Origin: Haloarcula marina
GTDB lineage: Archaea; Halobacteriota; Halobacteria; Halobacteriales; Haloarculaceae
DNA length: 64,000 nt
NCBI RefSeq assembly: GCF_024218775.1
Contig: NZ_CP100404.1
Span: 682,001-746,000, forward strand
Reading direction: 5' to 3'
The notes under the pieces are model-generated. The model was not told the DNA's origin. It did no database searches and saw nothing but the letters and a program-made list of their open reading frames with translations. The translations under genes were made by a program, and so were the position numbers. Below, piece by piece: positions 55,294 through 64,000 of the stretch. Position 1 is the stretch's first letter; each line of letters begins with the position of its first letter.

Positions 55294-56376
55294 TTACGAC
55301 CGCGAGAGCAACGCCTTCAGTTGTTCCCGCGAGAACAGCGTCGTCGGACGGTCCATATGGACGCCGATTTCGCCCTCGAAGGCCCTCATCCCGAGTTTCT
55401 GGACGGCCTTCGGCACGGAGTAGCCCGCCCGAACGGCGTGGCCGAGACGTATCTCCTGCCGTAAGTCGTCGCGCCACGCGCGCTCGTAGTCGCCGAGCGT
55501 GGCGGGGTCGTCGGGGTCGATTTCGCGGGCCGCGTGGTCGGCGGCGGTCATCCCGTAGAGGATGCCGCCGCCGGTGAACGGCTTGGTCTGGGCGGCGGCG
55601 TCGCCGACGAGGAACGACCGGCGACCCGTGACGCGTCTGGGCGGGCCGACGGGGATGAGGCCCGAACAGCGCCGGGTCACGTCGGCACCGTAGCCCTCGA
55701 CGAATCCCTCGAACCGCCCGCGGGCGTCGTCGCCCGGCGGCACGGCCAGTCCGTACTCGACGCCCGCCTCGCCGCGAGGGATGCGCCACGCGAAGAAGCG
55801 CGGGACGGTGAGGTGCACGTCGACGAAGTCGCCGTGGTCGGCCGTCTCGTCGAACCCGAGGACGCCGTGGAGCAGTTCGTCGGGTTCGGGAAGCCCGAGT
55901 TCGCGGCGGACGCGGCTCTTTGGCCCGTCGCACCCGGCGACCATCTTCGCTCGGTGAGTCTCGACGCCGTCGGGGCCGCGGGCCTCGACGGTGACGCCAT
56001 CCCGGCCCTCCTCGACACCGACGACGGTGTGTTCCTCTCGCACGTCCGCGCCCGCCTCGCGGGCCAACCCGGCGAGGTGGCGGTCCAGTCCTACCCGGTC
56101 GATGACGTTCGAGATGACCTCGTCCTTGTAGAAGGGGTGGGCGTCGCTGCCCGGGCCGCCGGTGTGAAAGCGCGCGCCGGACACTTCGTTCTGGAGGAGT
56201 TCGCCGCGGGCGTCCTCGGTGTACTCCCAGATGTCGGTGCTGACGTGGCCCGAACAGGCCAGCGGTTCGCCGACTGTCCCCTGTTCGAAGGCGACGACGT
56301 CGAGCCCCTGCTGGGCCGCGCGGCGTGCGTACCGCGACCCGGCGGGACCGGCACCGACGACGACGACATCGTGCAT
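55294..56376 (-). CDS. Geranylgeranyl-reductase-family FAD flavoprotein
   Basis: A 360-residue oxidoreductase. The FAD-binding Rossmann motif is VVVVGAGPAGSRYARRAAQQ; the family 'YxWxFPx7-8GxG-like' substrate region reads FFAWRIPRGEAGVEYGL; a second FAD motif is FLVGDAAAQTKPFTGGGILYG. CSGHVSTDIW is shared with archaeal geranylgeranyl reductases that saturate isoprenoid chains of membrane lipids. Both lipid and menaquinone side-chain reduction are possible. ATG at 56376 gives MHDVVVVGAGPAGS. Converges with the small membrane protein gene. Confidence 0.9.
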   Translation of the reverse strand: MHDVVVVGAGPAGSRYARRAAQQGLDVVAFEQGTVGEPLACSGHVSTDIWEYTEDARGELLQNEVSGARFHTGGPGSDAHPFYKDEVISNVIDRVGLDRHLAGLAREAGADVREEHTVVGVEEGRDGVTVEARGPDGVETHRAKMVAGCDGPKSRVRRELGLPEPDELLHGVLGFDETADHGDFVDVHLTVPRFFAWRIPRGEAGVEYGLAVPPGDDARGRFEGFVEGYGADVTRRCSGLIPVGPPRRVTGRRSFLVGDAAAQTKPFTGGGILYGMTAADHAAREIDPDDPATLGDYERAWRDDLRQEIRLGHAVRAGYSVPKAVQKLGMRAFEGEIGVHMDRPTTLFSREQLKALLSRS

Positions 56377-56425
56377 ATCCGTCCTGTCGGCGCCGCGAAA
56401 CAAGTACTTTCTCGATTCGCCCGCC

Positions 56426-56905
56426 TCAGCTACCGACGCTCGGCCGCCGACGGCCGCCGGTCCGCTCGGCGACCCAACCGCCGATTCGGCCGCCCGCCCA
56501 TCCGGCGAGCACCGAGATACCAGCACCGAGGGCGAGGAACACGACCCCGAAGAGGACGACTCCGAGAAAGCCGACCACGCGGAACCACGCCGGGCCGCCC
56601 AGTCCGGCGGCCGCGAACGCGAGCACGTCGTACAGTATCAACACGACCGGGAGCGCGCCGACGAGGCCGGTTCGAGCGCCGACGGGACTGCTCTCCAACC
56701 CGCGGCGCTTCGCGAGGTAGCCCGTGAGGAGCGCGGCAAAGAACGCTGCGGACAGCGACATCTCGTCGCCGGTCTGCCAGTAACTCACGACGGTGAACGG
56801 GATAGAGACGAGGCCGCCCAGCAGGGCGTACCGCCACGTCGGACTCAGTTCGCGGGGGAGGGGACCAGTTCGGGACACGGTCGAATCGTCGCAGTCCCGA
56901 CACAT
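56426..56905 (-). CDS. Four-helix membrane protein with N-terminal Cys pair
   Basis: A ~159-residue protein. The N-terminus MCRDCDDSTVSRT has C-x2-C; four helices follow: YALLGGLVSIPFTVVSYW, LSAAFFAALLTGYLA, GLVGALPVVLILYDVLAFAA, and VVGFLGVVLFGVVFLALGAG. The layout resembles DUF5518-type haloarchaeal membrane proteins. ATG at 56905 is used; ATG at 56914 would add three residues. Function unknown. Confidence 0.65.
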   Translation of the reverse strand: MCRDCDDSTVSRTGPLPRELSPTWRYALLGGLVSIPFTVVSYWQTGDEMSLSAAFFAALLTGYLAKRRGLESSPVGARTGLVGALPVVLILYDVLAFAAAGLGGPAWFRVVGFLGVVLFGVVFLALGAGISVLAGWAGGRIGGWVAERTGGRRRPSVGS

Positions 56906-56992
56906 AAGTTTCACTTCGCTGACGACGGAAGCGCCGACCGCGCCGGTGCTGGCGTTCCGTCCGTATTTGTTGATTCGCTCCCTCCCGACTGT

Positions 56993-57379
56993 ATGGCCGA
57001 CTATCAGCCCGGCGTCTGCAACATCGGGGCGACGCAGCGACGCGCCCGACGGCTCTCCGGTATCGGGTCGTTCGGCATCGCGGCGGCAATCGTACTGGCA
57101 GTTGTTCTGTCGGTACTCCCGCGGAGCGCGCTGTGGGCCACCGCGCCGTTCGTCTTCGGTGGCTGGGTCGGCGTCCTCCAGGATTACTTCCGCTTCTGCG
57201 TGGCGTTCGGGGCGTTGGCCCGCTACGACCTCGGCGGGTCGGGCGGCGGTGTGGGCTCCGTGGACGACCCGGCGGCGGTCAGCGCCGACCGCAAGCGCGC
57301 GCTGAAGATTCTCGCGGCCGCCGCCGTCGGGACGGCCGTCACCACCGGTGCGGTAGTCGCGCTCGGGTCGCTGTTCTAG
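56993..57379 (+). CDS. Small membrane protein, unknown
   Basis: A 128-residue protein: polar N-terminus MADYQPGVCNIGATQRRARR, helices IGSFGIAAAIVLAVVLSVLP and ALWATAPFVFGGWVGVLQDY, then a Gly-rich loop and a final helix LAAAAVGTAVTTGAVVALGS. The CNIG-x2-RR-x-RR motif just before the first helix and the FRFCVAF region are reminiscent of archaeal membrane proteins annotated only as hypothetical. ATG at 56993 fits coding composition. Confidence 0.65.
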   Translation: MADYQPGVCNIGATQRRARRLSGIGSFGIAAAIVLAVVLSVLPRSALWATAPFVFGGWVGVLQDYFRFCVAFGALARYDLGGSGGGVGSVDDPAAVSADRKRALKILAAAAVGTAVTTGAVVALGSLF

Positions 57380-57460
57380 CCGCCGCTTCCGGCGGGTCTC
57401 GGGCGTCGGTCTGCCACCGATGCGAGGGCGGGAGGGCGTGGCCGTCCTGCCCGACCGGCC

Positions 57461-58510
57461 CTACAGTTCACTGTCCGGGACGACGACGACTTTCCCGAAC
57501 CCCTCGCGTTCCTCGATGATTTCGTGTGCGCGCTGGATGTCGCTCATCGGTAGGGTCTTCCGGATTCGGGGCTCGAACGCCCCTTCCCAAACGAGTTCGA
57601 GGACGTCGTCGACTTCGCCGGGCGTGCCCATCGTCGAGCCGTGGACCTCCAGTTGGTTCCAGAAGATGCTGTTGAGGTCCGTCTCGGGGTTGCGCCCCGT
57701 CGTGGCACCGCACGTGACGACGGTGCCGCCCTTCGCGAGGCTCCCCAGCGAGTCCTGCCACGTCGCCTTGCCGATGTGGTCGACCACGACGTCGACGCCG
57801 CGCCCGCCGGTCGCGTCGGCGATGGCGTCGGCGAAGTTCTCCTCGTCGTAGTTGATGGTGTGGTCCGCGCCGACGTCGGCGGCGTAGGCCAGTTTCTCCT
57901 CGGTGCTGGCCGTCGCGTACACCTCCGCACCGAGGTAGTCGGCAATCTGGACGGCGGCGTGGCCGACTCCGCCGCTGGCACCGAGAACGAGGATGGACTC
58001 CCCCGGTTGGAGGTCCGCTCGGGTGACGAGCATCCGCCAGGCCGTCTGGAAGACCAGCGGTGCCGCGGCCGCCGTCTCCCAGTCGACGCCCTCGGGCACG
58101 GGGACGAGGTTCTCGGCGGGGACCGCCGCCTGTTCGCTGTGGACGCCGCGGACGTGTTCGCCGATAATCTGGAAGTCGGTACACAGCGTCGGGTCGCCGT
58201 CGCGGCAGAACTCGCAGTGCCCGCAGGAGAGGCCCGCCGAGACGGCGACGCGGTCGCCCGGTTCGAAGCGTTCGACGTCGGTACCGACGTCGTCGACGAC
58301 GCCAGCGGCGTCACTGCCGGGGATGTGTGGCATCTCCAACTCGAGGCGTTCGAGCGCGCCGAGTCCCATCCGCGTGAACACGTCGAGGTGGTTCAGGGCA
58401 CCGGCTTTCACGTCGACGAGCACCTCGTCGCGCTCGATTTCCGGGTCGTCGAACTCGCCGTATTCGAGGACGTCTCTGCGACCGTGGTCCGAGAACTGGA
58501 CGGCTTTCAT
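57461..58510 (-). CDS. Zinc-type alcohol dehydrogenase / quinone oxidoreductase
   Basis: A 349-residue medium-chain dehydrogenase. The catalytic-zinc region is ALNHLDVFTR with HIPGSDAAGVV; the structural-zinc site C-x2-C-x2-C-x7-C is present in GLSCGHCEFCRDGDPTLC. The NAD(P) motif is SILVLGASGGVGHAAVQIAD (A-x-G-G-V-G). It may oxidise alcohols or reduce quinones/enones. ATG at 58510 follows a TTTTTCGC promoter region and begins MKAVQFSDHG. A 10-base inverted repeat starts directly upstream. Confidence 0.92.
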   Translation of the reverse strand: MKAVQFSDHGRRDVLEYGEFDDPEIERDEVLVDVKAGALNHLDVFTRMGLGALERLELEMPHIPGSDAAGVVDDVGTDVERFEPGDRVAVSAGLSCGHCEFCRDGDPTLCTDFQIIGEHVRGVHSEQAAVPAENLVPVPEGVDWETAAAAPLVFQTAWRMLVTRADLQPGESILVLGASGGVGHAAVQIADYLGAEVYATASTEEKLAYAADVGADHTINYDEENFADAIADATGGRGVDVVVDHIGKATWQDSLGSLAKGGTVVTCGATTGRNPETDLNSIFWNQLEVHGSTMGTPGEVDDVLELVWEGAFEPRIRKTLPMSDIQRAHEIIEEREGFGKVVVVPDSEL

Positions 58511-58562
58511 ATCGAGTGTGCGAGGGGACGTGCGAAAAAGGTTAGCCGCCCCCACACTCGAT
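58511..58562. promoter_or_regulatory. Ten-base inverted repeat flanking the dehydrogenase promoter
   Basis: ATCGAGTGTG (58511-58520) and CACACTCGAT (58553-58562) are exact inverted repeats separated by 32 bases, with a T-run (CCTTTTTCGC on the minus strand) between. The first arm adjoins the ATG of the minus-strand dehydrogenase. The arrangement suits a repressor binding both sides of the TATA box or an mRNA hairpin. Confidence 0.45.
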
Positions 58563-58641
58563 GGGTCGTCACGCGGCGGACATCGTACGCCAGTCCGGCG
58601 GTGTCGTCGACCTGTCGACCGAAAGCCGACGGAGGTGACCG

Positions 58642-59610
58642 TCAGACGACCGCCAGTCCCCGTGGCACCTGGTCGTAGGCGTCGGTCCACGGCCCGACAC
58701 CGTCCCACGTCTCGCCCGTGGGCGACCGGAACAGGCCGCGGTTCGTCAGCGCACAGAGCGCGCCGTCGGGGTCGGGCGCGAGCACCGCCCGCGCGAGGCC
58801 GTCGGGTGCGGGCAGGCCGTCCATCGCCGCCGTCCAGTTCTCTCCCGTCCACCGGTAGACGTAGCTCTCGCCGCTCGTCGAGTGGGCCGAGCGCGGTCCG
58901 CTGGCCGCCGAGACGACGATTCGCTCGGGGTCGTCGGGATGGACTGCGAGGCCCCAGACGTATCGATGTTCGAGTCCGTCTTGTGGGTACGTCCACGTCG
59001 TCCCGCGGTCCGCTGACTGCGCGTACCCGTCGCCCGCCGCGGTGTAGACGCGGTCCGGCGCGTCGGGATGGACCGCGAGCGTGTGATTGTCTCGGCGGCC
59101 GCCGGTCGGGTGGTCCACCCACGTCTCGCCGCCGTCGCGACTCCGGACCAACGCGCCCGCCTCGATGGCGACGTACAACCCCTCGGGGTCGTCGGGGTGA
59201 ACCGCCAGCCACCGGACGTGGTGGGTGTGGGGCCGCGGCGGGAACGACCACCGCGAGGCCGAGTCGAGGTCTGTCAGCCCTTCACGCTCGGTCCAGGACT
59301 CCCCGCCGTCGGTCGACCGATAGACGGCGCTGGGTTCGGTCCCGGCCCACACCACGTTCGGGTCGTGCGGGCTGACCGTGACGCTCGTCACGCGGTCGCC
59401 TGCCGACAGCACCTGCCCCCACGTCTCGCCGCCGTCGACGGTCCGCTGGAGGCCCGCGTCGACGGTGCCGACGAACGCCCGGTCGGGGGCACGCGGGTCG
59501 GCGGCGACGCATTCGAGCGTGTGGTCCCGCAGGCGCTCGCTCCACTGCCACTCTCGCTCCTCGTCGCCGACCAGCAGGCGGTCCGACAGCGCGGCGTAGA
59601 CTGTGTGCAT
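58642..59610 (-). CDS. BNR-repeat (sialidase-like beta-propeller) protein
   Basis: A 322-residue beta-propeller-type protein with repeated Asp-box motifs S/T-x-D-G-G-x-T/S-W: TVDGGETWGQV, STDGGESWTER, SRDGGETWVDH and SADRGTTWTYP. Each is preceded by L-x-V-x-P-D/H-P/D-x3-x-V/I. These are BNR/Asp-box repeats of sialidases and photosystem-assembly-type propellers. It lacks the sialidase active-site arginines and a signal peptide, so it is probably a cytoplasmic binding protein. It is about 43 bases downstream of the S9 peptidase start region, same strand. Confidence 0.85.
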   Translation of the reverse strand: MHTVYAALSDRLLVGDEEREWQWSERLRDHTLECVAADPRAPDRAFVGTVDAGLQRTVDGGETWGQVLSAGDRVTSVTVSPHDPNVVWAGTEPSAVYRSTDGGESWTEREGLTDLDSASRWSFPPRPHTHHVRWLAVHPDDPEGLYVAIEAGALVRSRDGGETWVDHPTGGRRDNHTLAVHPDAPDRVYTAAGDGYAQSADRGTTWTYPQDGLEHRYVWGLAVHPDDPERIVVSAASGPRSAHSTSGESYVYRWTGENWTAAMDGLPAPDGLARAVLAPDPDGALCALTNRGLFRSPTGETWDGVGPWTDAYDQVPRGLAVV

Positions 59611-59653
59611 GACTGACAGTACGACGGCGAGAGGGAAAACTGTCGCCTCGCCC

Positions 59654-61546
59654 TCAGTCGTCGGCCGCGACGGCCGCCGTCCCGAGTCGCCGCGAGAGGA
59701 AGTCGTCCAGCAGGCCGAACAGCCGAATCTTCTGGTCGATGTCCGAGGAGGCGTGGCCCTCCGCGCCGAGTTCCTCGTACTCGTAGTCCGCTTCGGGACC
59801 CTCGGTGTACCCGAAGTCGTCCAGCGCGTCGCGGAACAGGCGCGCCTGCGAGACGGGGACGCGGCGGTCGTTGACCCCGTGGAGCATGAACAGCGGGGCC
59901 GCGAGATTCTCGACGTACTCGATGGGCGAGCGCTCCCGATAGAGGTCGGGGTTCTCTGCGGGCGTCCCGATGTTCTTCTCCATCAGTTCCGTGCGGTAGT
60001 GGGGCATCGTGTTCTCGTACTGGTCTTCGAGGTCGGTCAGCCCTATCCACGCCACCCCGGCGTCGTAGAGGGCGGGGTACTGGATCATCTGCCAGTACGC
60101 CGAGTAGCCGCCGTAGGAGCCACCGAAGACGGCCACGCGCTCGTCGTCGACCCACTCGCGGGTGTCGAGGACGTGTTCGGCGGCCGTCGCCACGTCGCCC
60201 TGTTCGGCCCCGCCCCAGTCGTCGTACAGTTGCTGGACGAACGCGTGGCCGCGCCCGGTCGACCCGCGGTAGTTCACCTGCAACACCGAGAAGCCCCGCT
60301 GGACGAGGAACTGCGTGTAGAGGTCGAACGACTTCGTGTCCATCGCCCGCGGCCCGCCGTGGGGGTTGACGACGAGCGGCGACGGCCGCTCGCCCGAGTC
60401 GTACAGCAACGCGCCGATGTCGAGCGTCTCGTAGGGGTCGTGGACGACGGCTTCTTGGGCCGTCTCGGGGACGCCGTCGGACTCGACGGTGAAGTACTCG
60501 GCGTCGGCGAAGTCCGCGGGCGAGAACGGGCCGTACGCCGCCTCGTGGAGCGTCTCCGTCTCGTCGGCCGCGAGGTCGTAGGCCAGCAAGTCGGGCCGCC
60601 GCGTCGGCGTCGTGTGGGTGAGCAGGAGTCGGTCTCCGGTCAGTTCGGCGTCGCCAGCGAGCGATGCCACGCCCTCGGGGAGGGCGAGTTCGCGCGACTC
60701 GCCGGTTTCGAGGTCGTAGACGACCGGCACCTTGGCCGCCTCGCGGGTCCGGGTCACGACGATGCCCTCGCCGTCGGGCGTGAAGCCGTGGGGGTCCTCC
60801 TCGAAGTCGCTCTCGTACCACGTCACCGCGTCGGTTTCGAGGTCGTAGACCCCGCTGCGAGTCAGGTCGGTGCTGTTGTCCGAGACGAGCAAGCGCTCGC
60901 CGTCCGGTCCCCAGTCGACGGGCAGGTTCTCCGCGCCCGTCTCGCCCACGTCGAGGACGCGAGGGTCCGAGCCGTCTGTCGTGGCCCGTGGCGCCACGTA
61001 CACGTCCACGTTCTCGAAATCGTCGGCCTCGTTGGTGGCGTAGGCCATGCGCTCGCCGTCGGGCGACAGCAGACCGGTCCACACCGCCCGCTCGTAGTCG
61101 GTCCGCTTGGTCGTCTCGCCGCTCGCGAGGTCGTGGGTGTAGAGGTTCATCTGCCCGTCGCGGGTCGACCCGAGCAACAGCGTCTCGCCGTCTTCGCCCA
61201 CGTCCATGAGATGGACCTGTCCGGGCATCTCGACGACGGGTTCGACCGTCCCGTCGCGGTCGATGGCGTACACGTCGTTCTGCTCGTCGCCGTCGTCGTC
61301 CAGATGGAAGAACACGCGCTCGCCGTCGGCGCTCCACTCGACGTGCCAGCGGGCGTTCCGTGGGACCTCGCCGTCGCTCCACTGCTCGGTCTCGCCCGTC
61401 TCGACGTTCAGGACGTGGAGTTCGTTGCGGCCGCTACCGTCGTGGTAGAAGGCGACTTCCCGGCCGTCCGGGGAGGCGGTCGGGTGGGCCAGCGTCGGTA
61501 GCCCGGCCAGCGATTCGAGTACGTCGTCCGTCTCGGGGTCGGCCAT
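59654..61546 (-). CDS. S9-family peptidase (prolyl-oligopeptidase/acylaminoacyl type)
   Basis: A 630-residue cytoplasmic enzyme. Residues ~1-375 are beta-propeller blades (LAHPTASPDGREVAFYHDGS and similar), the C-terminal part is alpha/beta hydrolase. The catalytic Ser is in VFGGSYGGYSAYW (near 476), Asp in LHGVNDRRVPVSQ (near 557), and His in LGAEGHASSD (near 598). It hydrolyses short peptides within the propeller chamber. ATG at 61546 gives MADPETDDVLESL. It is followed by a BNR-repeat gene on the same strand. Confidence 0.93.
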   Translation of the reverse strand: MADPETDDVLESLAGLPTLAHPTASPDGREVAFYHDGSGRNELHVLNVETGETEQWSDGEVPRNARWHVEWSADGERVFFHLDDDGDEQNDVYAIDRDGTVEPVVEMPGQVHLMDVGEDGETLLLGSTRDGQMNLYTHDLASGETTKRTDYERAVWTGLLSPDGERMAYATNEADDFENVDVYVAPRATTDGSDPRVLDVGETGAENLPVDWGPDGERLLVSDNSTDLTRSGVYDLETDAVTWYESDFEEDPHGFTPDGEGIVVTRTREAAKVPVVYDLETGESRELALPEGVASLAGDAELTGDRLLLTHTTPTRRPDLLAYDLAADETETLHEAAYGPFSPADFADAEYFTVESDGVPETAQEAVVHDPYETLDIGALLYDSGERPSPLVVNPHGGPRAMDTKSFDLYTQFLVQRGFSVLQVNYRGSTGRGHAFVQQLYDDWGGAEQGDVATAAEHVLDTREWVDDERVAVFGGSYGGYSAYWQMIQYPALYDAGVAWIGLTDLEDQYENTMPHYRTELMEKNIGTPAENPDLYRERSPIEYVENLAAPLFMLHGVNDRRVPVSQARLFRDALDDFGYTEGPEADYEYEELGAEGHASSDIDQKIRLFGLLDDFLSRRLGTAAVAADD

Positions 61547-61597
61547 GTCTGCCTGTATAATCAGCCAATTGGTTTAGAGTTTTCCCGCCAGACGAGC

Positions 61598-64000
61598 TCA
61601 GTCGTCGTCGGCCTTCGCGGCTACTTCGTCGCCGTCTCGCCCCGCTCGCGGCCCTTCGAGGTCGACCGCGGGGAGCAGGTCGCGGAGGTACTGCCCCGTG
61701 AACGACGCCTCCGTGCGGGCGACTTCTTCGGGCGTGCCGCTGGCGACGAGTTCGCCGCCGTTCTCGCCGCCCTCCGGCCCGAGGTCGAGGACGCGGTCGG
61801 CGTTCTTCACGAGGTCCAGTTCGTGCTCGATGACGACCACGGTGTTGCCGTCGTCGGTCAGGCGGTGGAGCACGTCGATGAGTTTGCGCTCGTCCTCGGG
61901 GTGGAGACCCGTCGTCGGTTCGTCCAGCAGGTACAGCGTCTCGCCGGAGTCTTTCTTGCCCAACTCTTCGGCGAGTTTGATGCGCTGGGCCTCCCCGCCA
62001 GAGAGCGTGGTCGAGGGCTGTCCGAGCGTCATGTAGTCCAGTCCCACGTCCTTCAGGAGTTGGAGGCGGCGGCGGATGCCGGGGTGGCTCTCGAAGAAGT
62101 CGTAGGCCTCCTCGACGCTCATCTCCAGCACGTCCGCGATGGTCGCGCCCTTGTAGGTCACGTCCAGCGTCTCGTCGTTGTAGCGCGCGCCGTCGCACTC
62201 CTCGCAGGGCACCTCCACGTCCGAGAGGAAGTTCATGTCGATGGTCACAGTGCCTTGGCCGCCGCAGGCCTCACAGCGGCCGCCTTTGACGTTGAAGGAG
62301 AACCGACCCTTCTCGTAGCCTCGCTGTTTGGCGAGGTTCGTCTCGGCGAACAACTCGCGGATGTGGTCGAAGACGTTGGTGTAGGTGGCCGGATTCGACC
62401 GCGGCGTGCGGCCGATAGGCGACTGGTCGATGAGACGGACCGTCTCTATCTGGTCGATGCCCTCGATGTCGTCGTGTTCGCCGGGGTTCACGTCGGTGTC
62501 GTTCATCCGGCGGACGAGGCCCTTGTACAGGATGTCGTGCATCAGCGTCGATTTCCCGGACCCGGAGACGCCCGTGATGGCGGTGAACGTGCTGAGCGGG
62601 AACTGCACGTCGAGGTCCTTGAGGTTGTGCTGACGTGCCCCTTTGACCGTGAGGTGGCCGTCGGCCTCGCGGCGCTCCTCGGGGACCGGAATCGTCCGCT
62701 CGCCAGCGAGGTAGTCGCCGGTGACCGACGCCTCGGCGGCCATCAGTTCCTCCTGGGGGCCGTTGACGACGACTTCGCCGCCGCGCTTGCCCGGTCCCGG
62801 CCCCATGTCGATTATCTGGTCGGCCCGCCGCATCGTCTCCGTGTCGTGCTCGACGACCAGCAGGGTGTTCCCGAGGTCACGCAGTTCCTCTAAGGTGTTC
62901 AGCAGGCGGTCGTTGTCGCGCTGGTGGAGGCCGATGGAGGGTTCGTCGAGGACGTAGAGGACGCCCACTAGCCCGGACCCGATTTGGGTGGCGAGGCGGA
63001 TGCGCTGGCTCTCGCCGCCCGAGAGCGTCGACGCCTCGCGGTCCAGCGTCAGGTACTCCAGTCCGACCTCCTGCATGAACCCGAGGCGGGCGCGAATCTC
63101 TTTGAGAATCTCCTCGGCTATCTTCCGGTCGCGCGCCGAGAGGTTCCCTTCGAGTCCCTCGAAGTGTTCGAGAGCGTCGCCGATGGACATCTCGTTGACC
63201 TCGGTGATGGCCGTGCCGTCGACGAGGACGGCCCGCGATTCGGCCTTCAGGCGCGTCCCCTCACAGGCGGGACAGGTGGTCGTCGCCATGAACTCCTCGA
63301 TGTGTTCGCGGGCGCGGTCCGAGTCCGTCTCGACGTGGCGACGTTCGAGGTTCGGGATGACTCCCTCGAAGCGCTCGGTCTTCTCGCGCGTGCCGTTCTT
63401 GGTGCGCCACTGGAAGTGGACGAGGCCGTCCGTGCCGTAGAGGAACTGTCGCTGTATCTCCTCGTCTAACTCCTCGAACGGCGTCGACAGCGAGACGCCG
63501 AAGTGCTCGGCGACGTTGTCCAGTTGCCGGGAGTAGTAGGTCCGGTCGTAGCTCCACGGCTCGAAGACGTGTTTCAGCGGCTTCGAGCGGTCCTGAATCA
63601 CGAGGTCCTCGCTGACCTCCTTCGTCTCGCCCAGTCCCTCGCACTCGGGACACGCGCCGTGGGGCGAGTTGAACGAGAACGACCGGGTCTCGACCTCGCT
63701 GATGTCGATGCCGCAGTGCGTGCAGGCGAGGTCCTCCGAGAGTTCGACGACGAGGCGGTCTTCCTCGTCGGCCTCCGCGAGGTCACCGGTCGCCCGCGCC
63801 GTCGACCCGCCCAGCGCGTCGGCCGCGCCCTCCGGCGGGTCCGGGAGGATGACCTTCAGCGTGCCGTCGGCCTCCTCCAAGGCCGTCTCGACCGAGTCGG
63901 TGAGGCGCGACCGGGCTTCCGTCGACACCTTCACGCGGTCGACCACCACGTCGACGGTGTGGTCGAAGTTCTCGTCTAACTCCGGCCGGTCCATCGTCAG
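61598..64000 (-). CDS. uvrA: UvrA excinuclease subunit, N-terminus outside the window
   Basis: The frame runs to the right edge without a stop or a family-like start (the ATG at 63994 is internal), so the N-terminal ATP-binding part, including the first Walker A, is missing. Visible features, in order: zinc module CTHCG ... CPECEG; first signature LSGGESQRIRLATQIG and LDEPSIGLHQRD; second Walker A GVSGSGKSTLMHD; zinc site CEACGG ... CEECDG; second signature LSGGEAQRIKLAEEL; LDEPTTGLHPED. UvrA finds bulky lesions with UvrB in nucleotide-excision repair. The acidic C-terminal tail is haloarchaeal. No uvrB/uvrC is in the window. Confidence 0.96.
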   Translation of the reverse strand: MTMDRPELDENFDHTVDVVVDRVKVSTEARSRLTDSVETALEEADGTLKVILPDPPEGAADALGGSTARATGDLAEADEEDRLVVELSEDLACTHCGIDISEVETRSFSFNSPHGACPECEGLGETKEVSEDLVIQDRSKPLKHVFEPWSYDRTYYSRQLDNVAEHFGVSLSTPFEELDEEIQRQFLYGTDGLVHFQWRTKNGTREKTERFEGVIPNLERRHVETDSDRAREHIEEFMATTTCPACEGTRLKAESRAVLVDGTAITEVNEMSIGDALEHFEGLEGNLSARDRKIAEEILKEIRARLGFMQEVGLEYLTLDREASTLSGGESQRIRLATQIGSGLVGVLYVLDEPSIGLHQRDNDRLLNTLEELRDLGNTLLVVEHDTETMRRADQIIDMGPGPGKRGGEVVVNGPQEELMAAEASVTGDYLAGERTIPVPEERREADGHLTVKGARQHNLKDLDVQFPLSTFTAITGVSGSGKSTLMHDILYKGLVRRMNDTDVNPGEHDDIEGIDQIETVRLIDQSPIGRTPRSNPATYTNVFDHIRELFAETNLAKQRGYEKGRFSFNVKGGRCEACGGQGTVTIDMNFLSDVEVPCEECDGARYNDETLDVTYKGATIADVLEMSVEEAYDFFESHPGIRRRLQLLKDVGLDYMTLGQPSTTLSGGEAQRIKLAEELGKKDSGETLYLLDEPTTGLHPEDERKLIDVLHRLTDDGNTVVVIEHELDLVKNADRVLDLGPEGGENGGELVASGTPEEVARTEASFTGQYLRDLLPAVDLEGPRAGRDGDEVAAKADDD

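Overview
The window is GC-rich archaeal chromosome, almost certainly from a haloarchaeon (class Halobacteria). The proteins are strongly acidic (D/E-rich, few K). Marker families are present: a Bat-type HTH regulator, a HalOD1 domain, PGF-CTERM surface proteins, a fused ThiD-ThiN, an aIF1/SUI1 homologue and NucS. The ribosomal operon is archaeal (16S starting ATTCCGGTTGATCCTGCCGG, bulge-helix-bulge type processing stems, a tRNA-like element before 5S). I do not name a genus. The DNA reads as core chromosome: no transposase, integrase, CRISPR array, toxin-antitoxin block or prophage module was seen.

Layout. 1-8242: the 3' part of a GAF/Bat-like regulator, then a two-gene unit of a 1336-residue repeat-built surface protein and an MMPL/RND transporter. 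8245-10137: a broken lipoprotein gene and a two-domain VOC dioxygenase. 10138-15779: promoter region, 16S, a spacer without tRNA, 23S, tRNA-like element, 5S and a strong terminator. 15899-19214: very small zinc/DUF1059 proteins, a small membrane protein, an aldo/keto reductase and a Gfo/Idh/MocA oxidoreductase. 19362-24883: a conserved unknown with NucS, a HalOD1 protein, a first MutS, a thioredoxin-like protein and a membrane protein. 24980-30404: UspA with a TauE/SafE permease, a D-2-hydroxyacid dehydrogenase, a FrnE-type DsbA, a TraB-like protein, a ferritin-like protein and a PRC-barrel-like protein. 30622-37565: a half-size ABC exporter, ThiDN, a tiny conserved protein, a PurM/HypE-like protein and a secreted zinc metalloprotease.

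37600-49422: a low-molecular-weight phosphatase/arsenate-reductase-like protein, a second MutS, aIF1, a run of small conserved unknowns including duplicated zinc-ribbon proteins, a methyltransferase, a DUF4397 protein, a HAD hydrolase, MutL and a PfkB kinase. 49495-57379: a PGF-CTERM protein, a YgfZ/GcvT-like protein, two convergent histidine kinases, several small membrane proteins and a geranylgeranyl-reductase-type flavoprotein. 57461-64000: a zinc-type alcohol/quinone dehydrogenase, a BNR-repeat protein, an S9 peptidase and UvrA, which runs off the right edge.

The clearest theme is DNA repair. NucS/EndoMS, two different MutS proteins, an endonuclease-type MutL and UvrA lie within about 44 kb, so the organism carries both known mismatch-repair routes. 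The second theme is the cell surface: the repeat protein/RND pair and two archaeosortase (PGF-CTERM) substrates. I found no convincing wholly new defence or mobile system. The most unusual elements are the alternating-module surface protein with its RND partner, the tRNA-free rRNA operon with its t-element, the disrupted lipoprotein gene, and a PfkB kinase lacking the GAG part of its GAGD motif.
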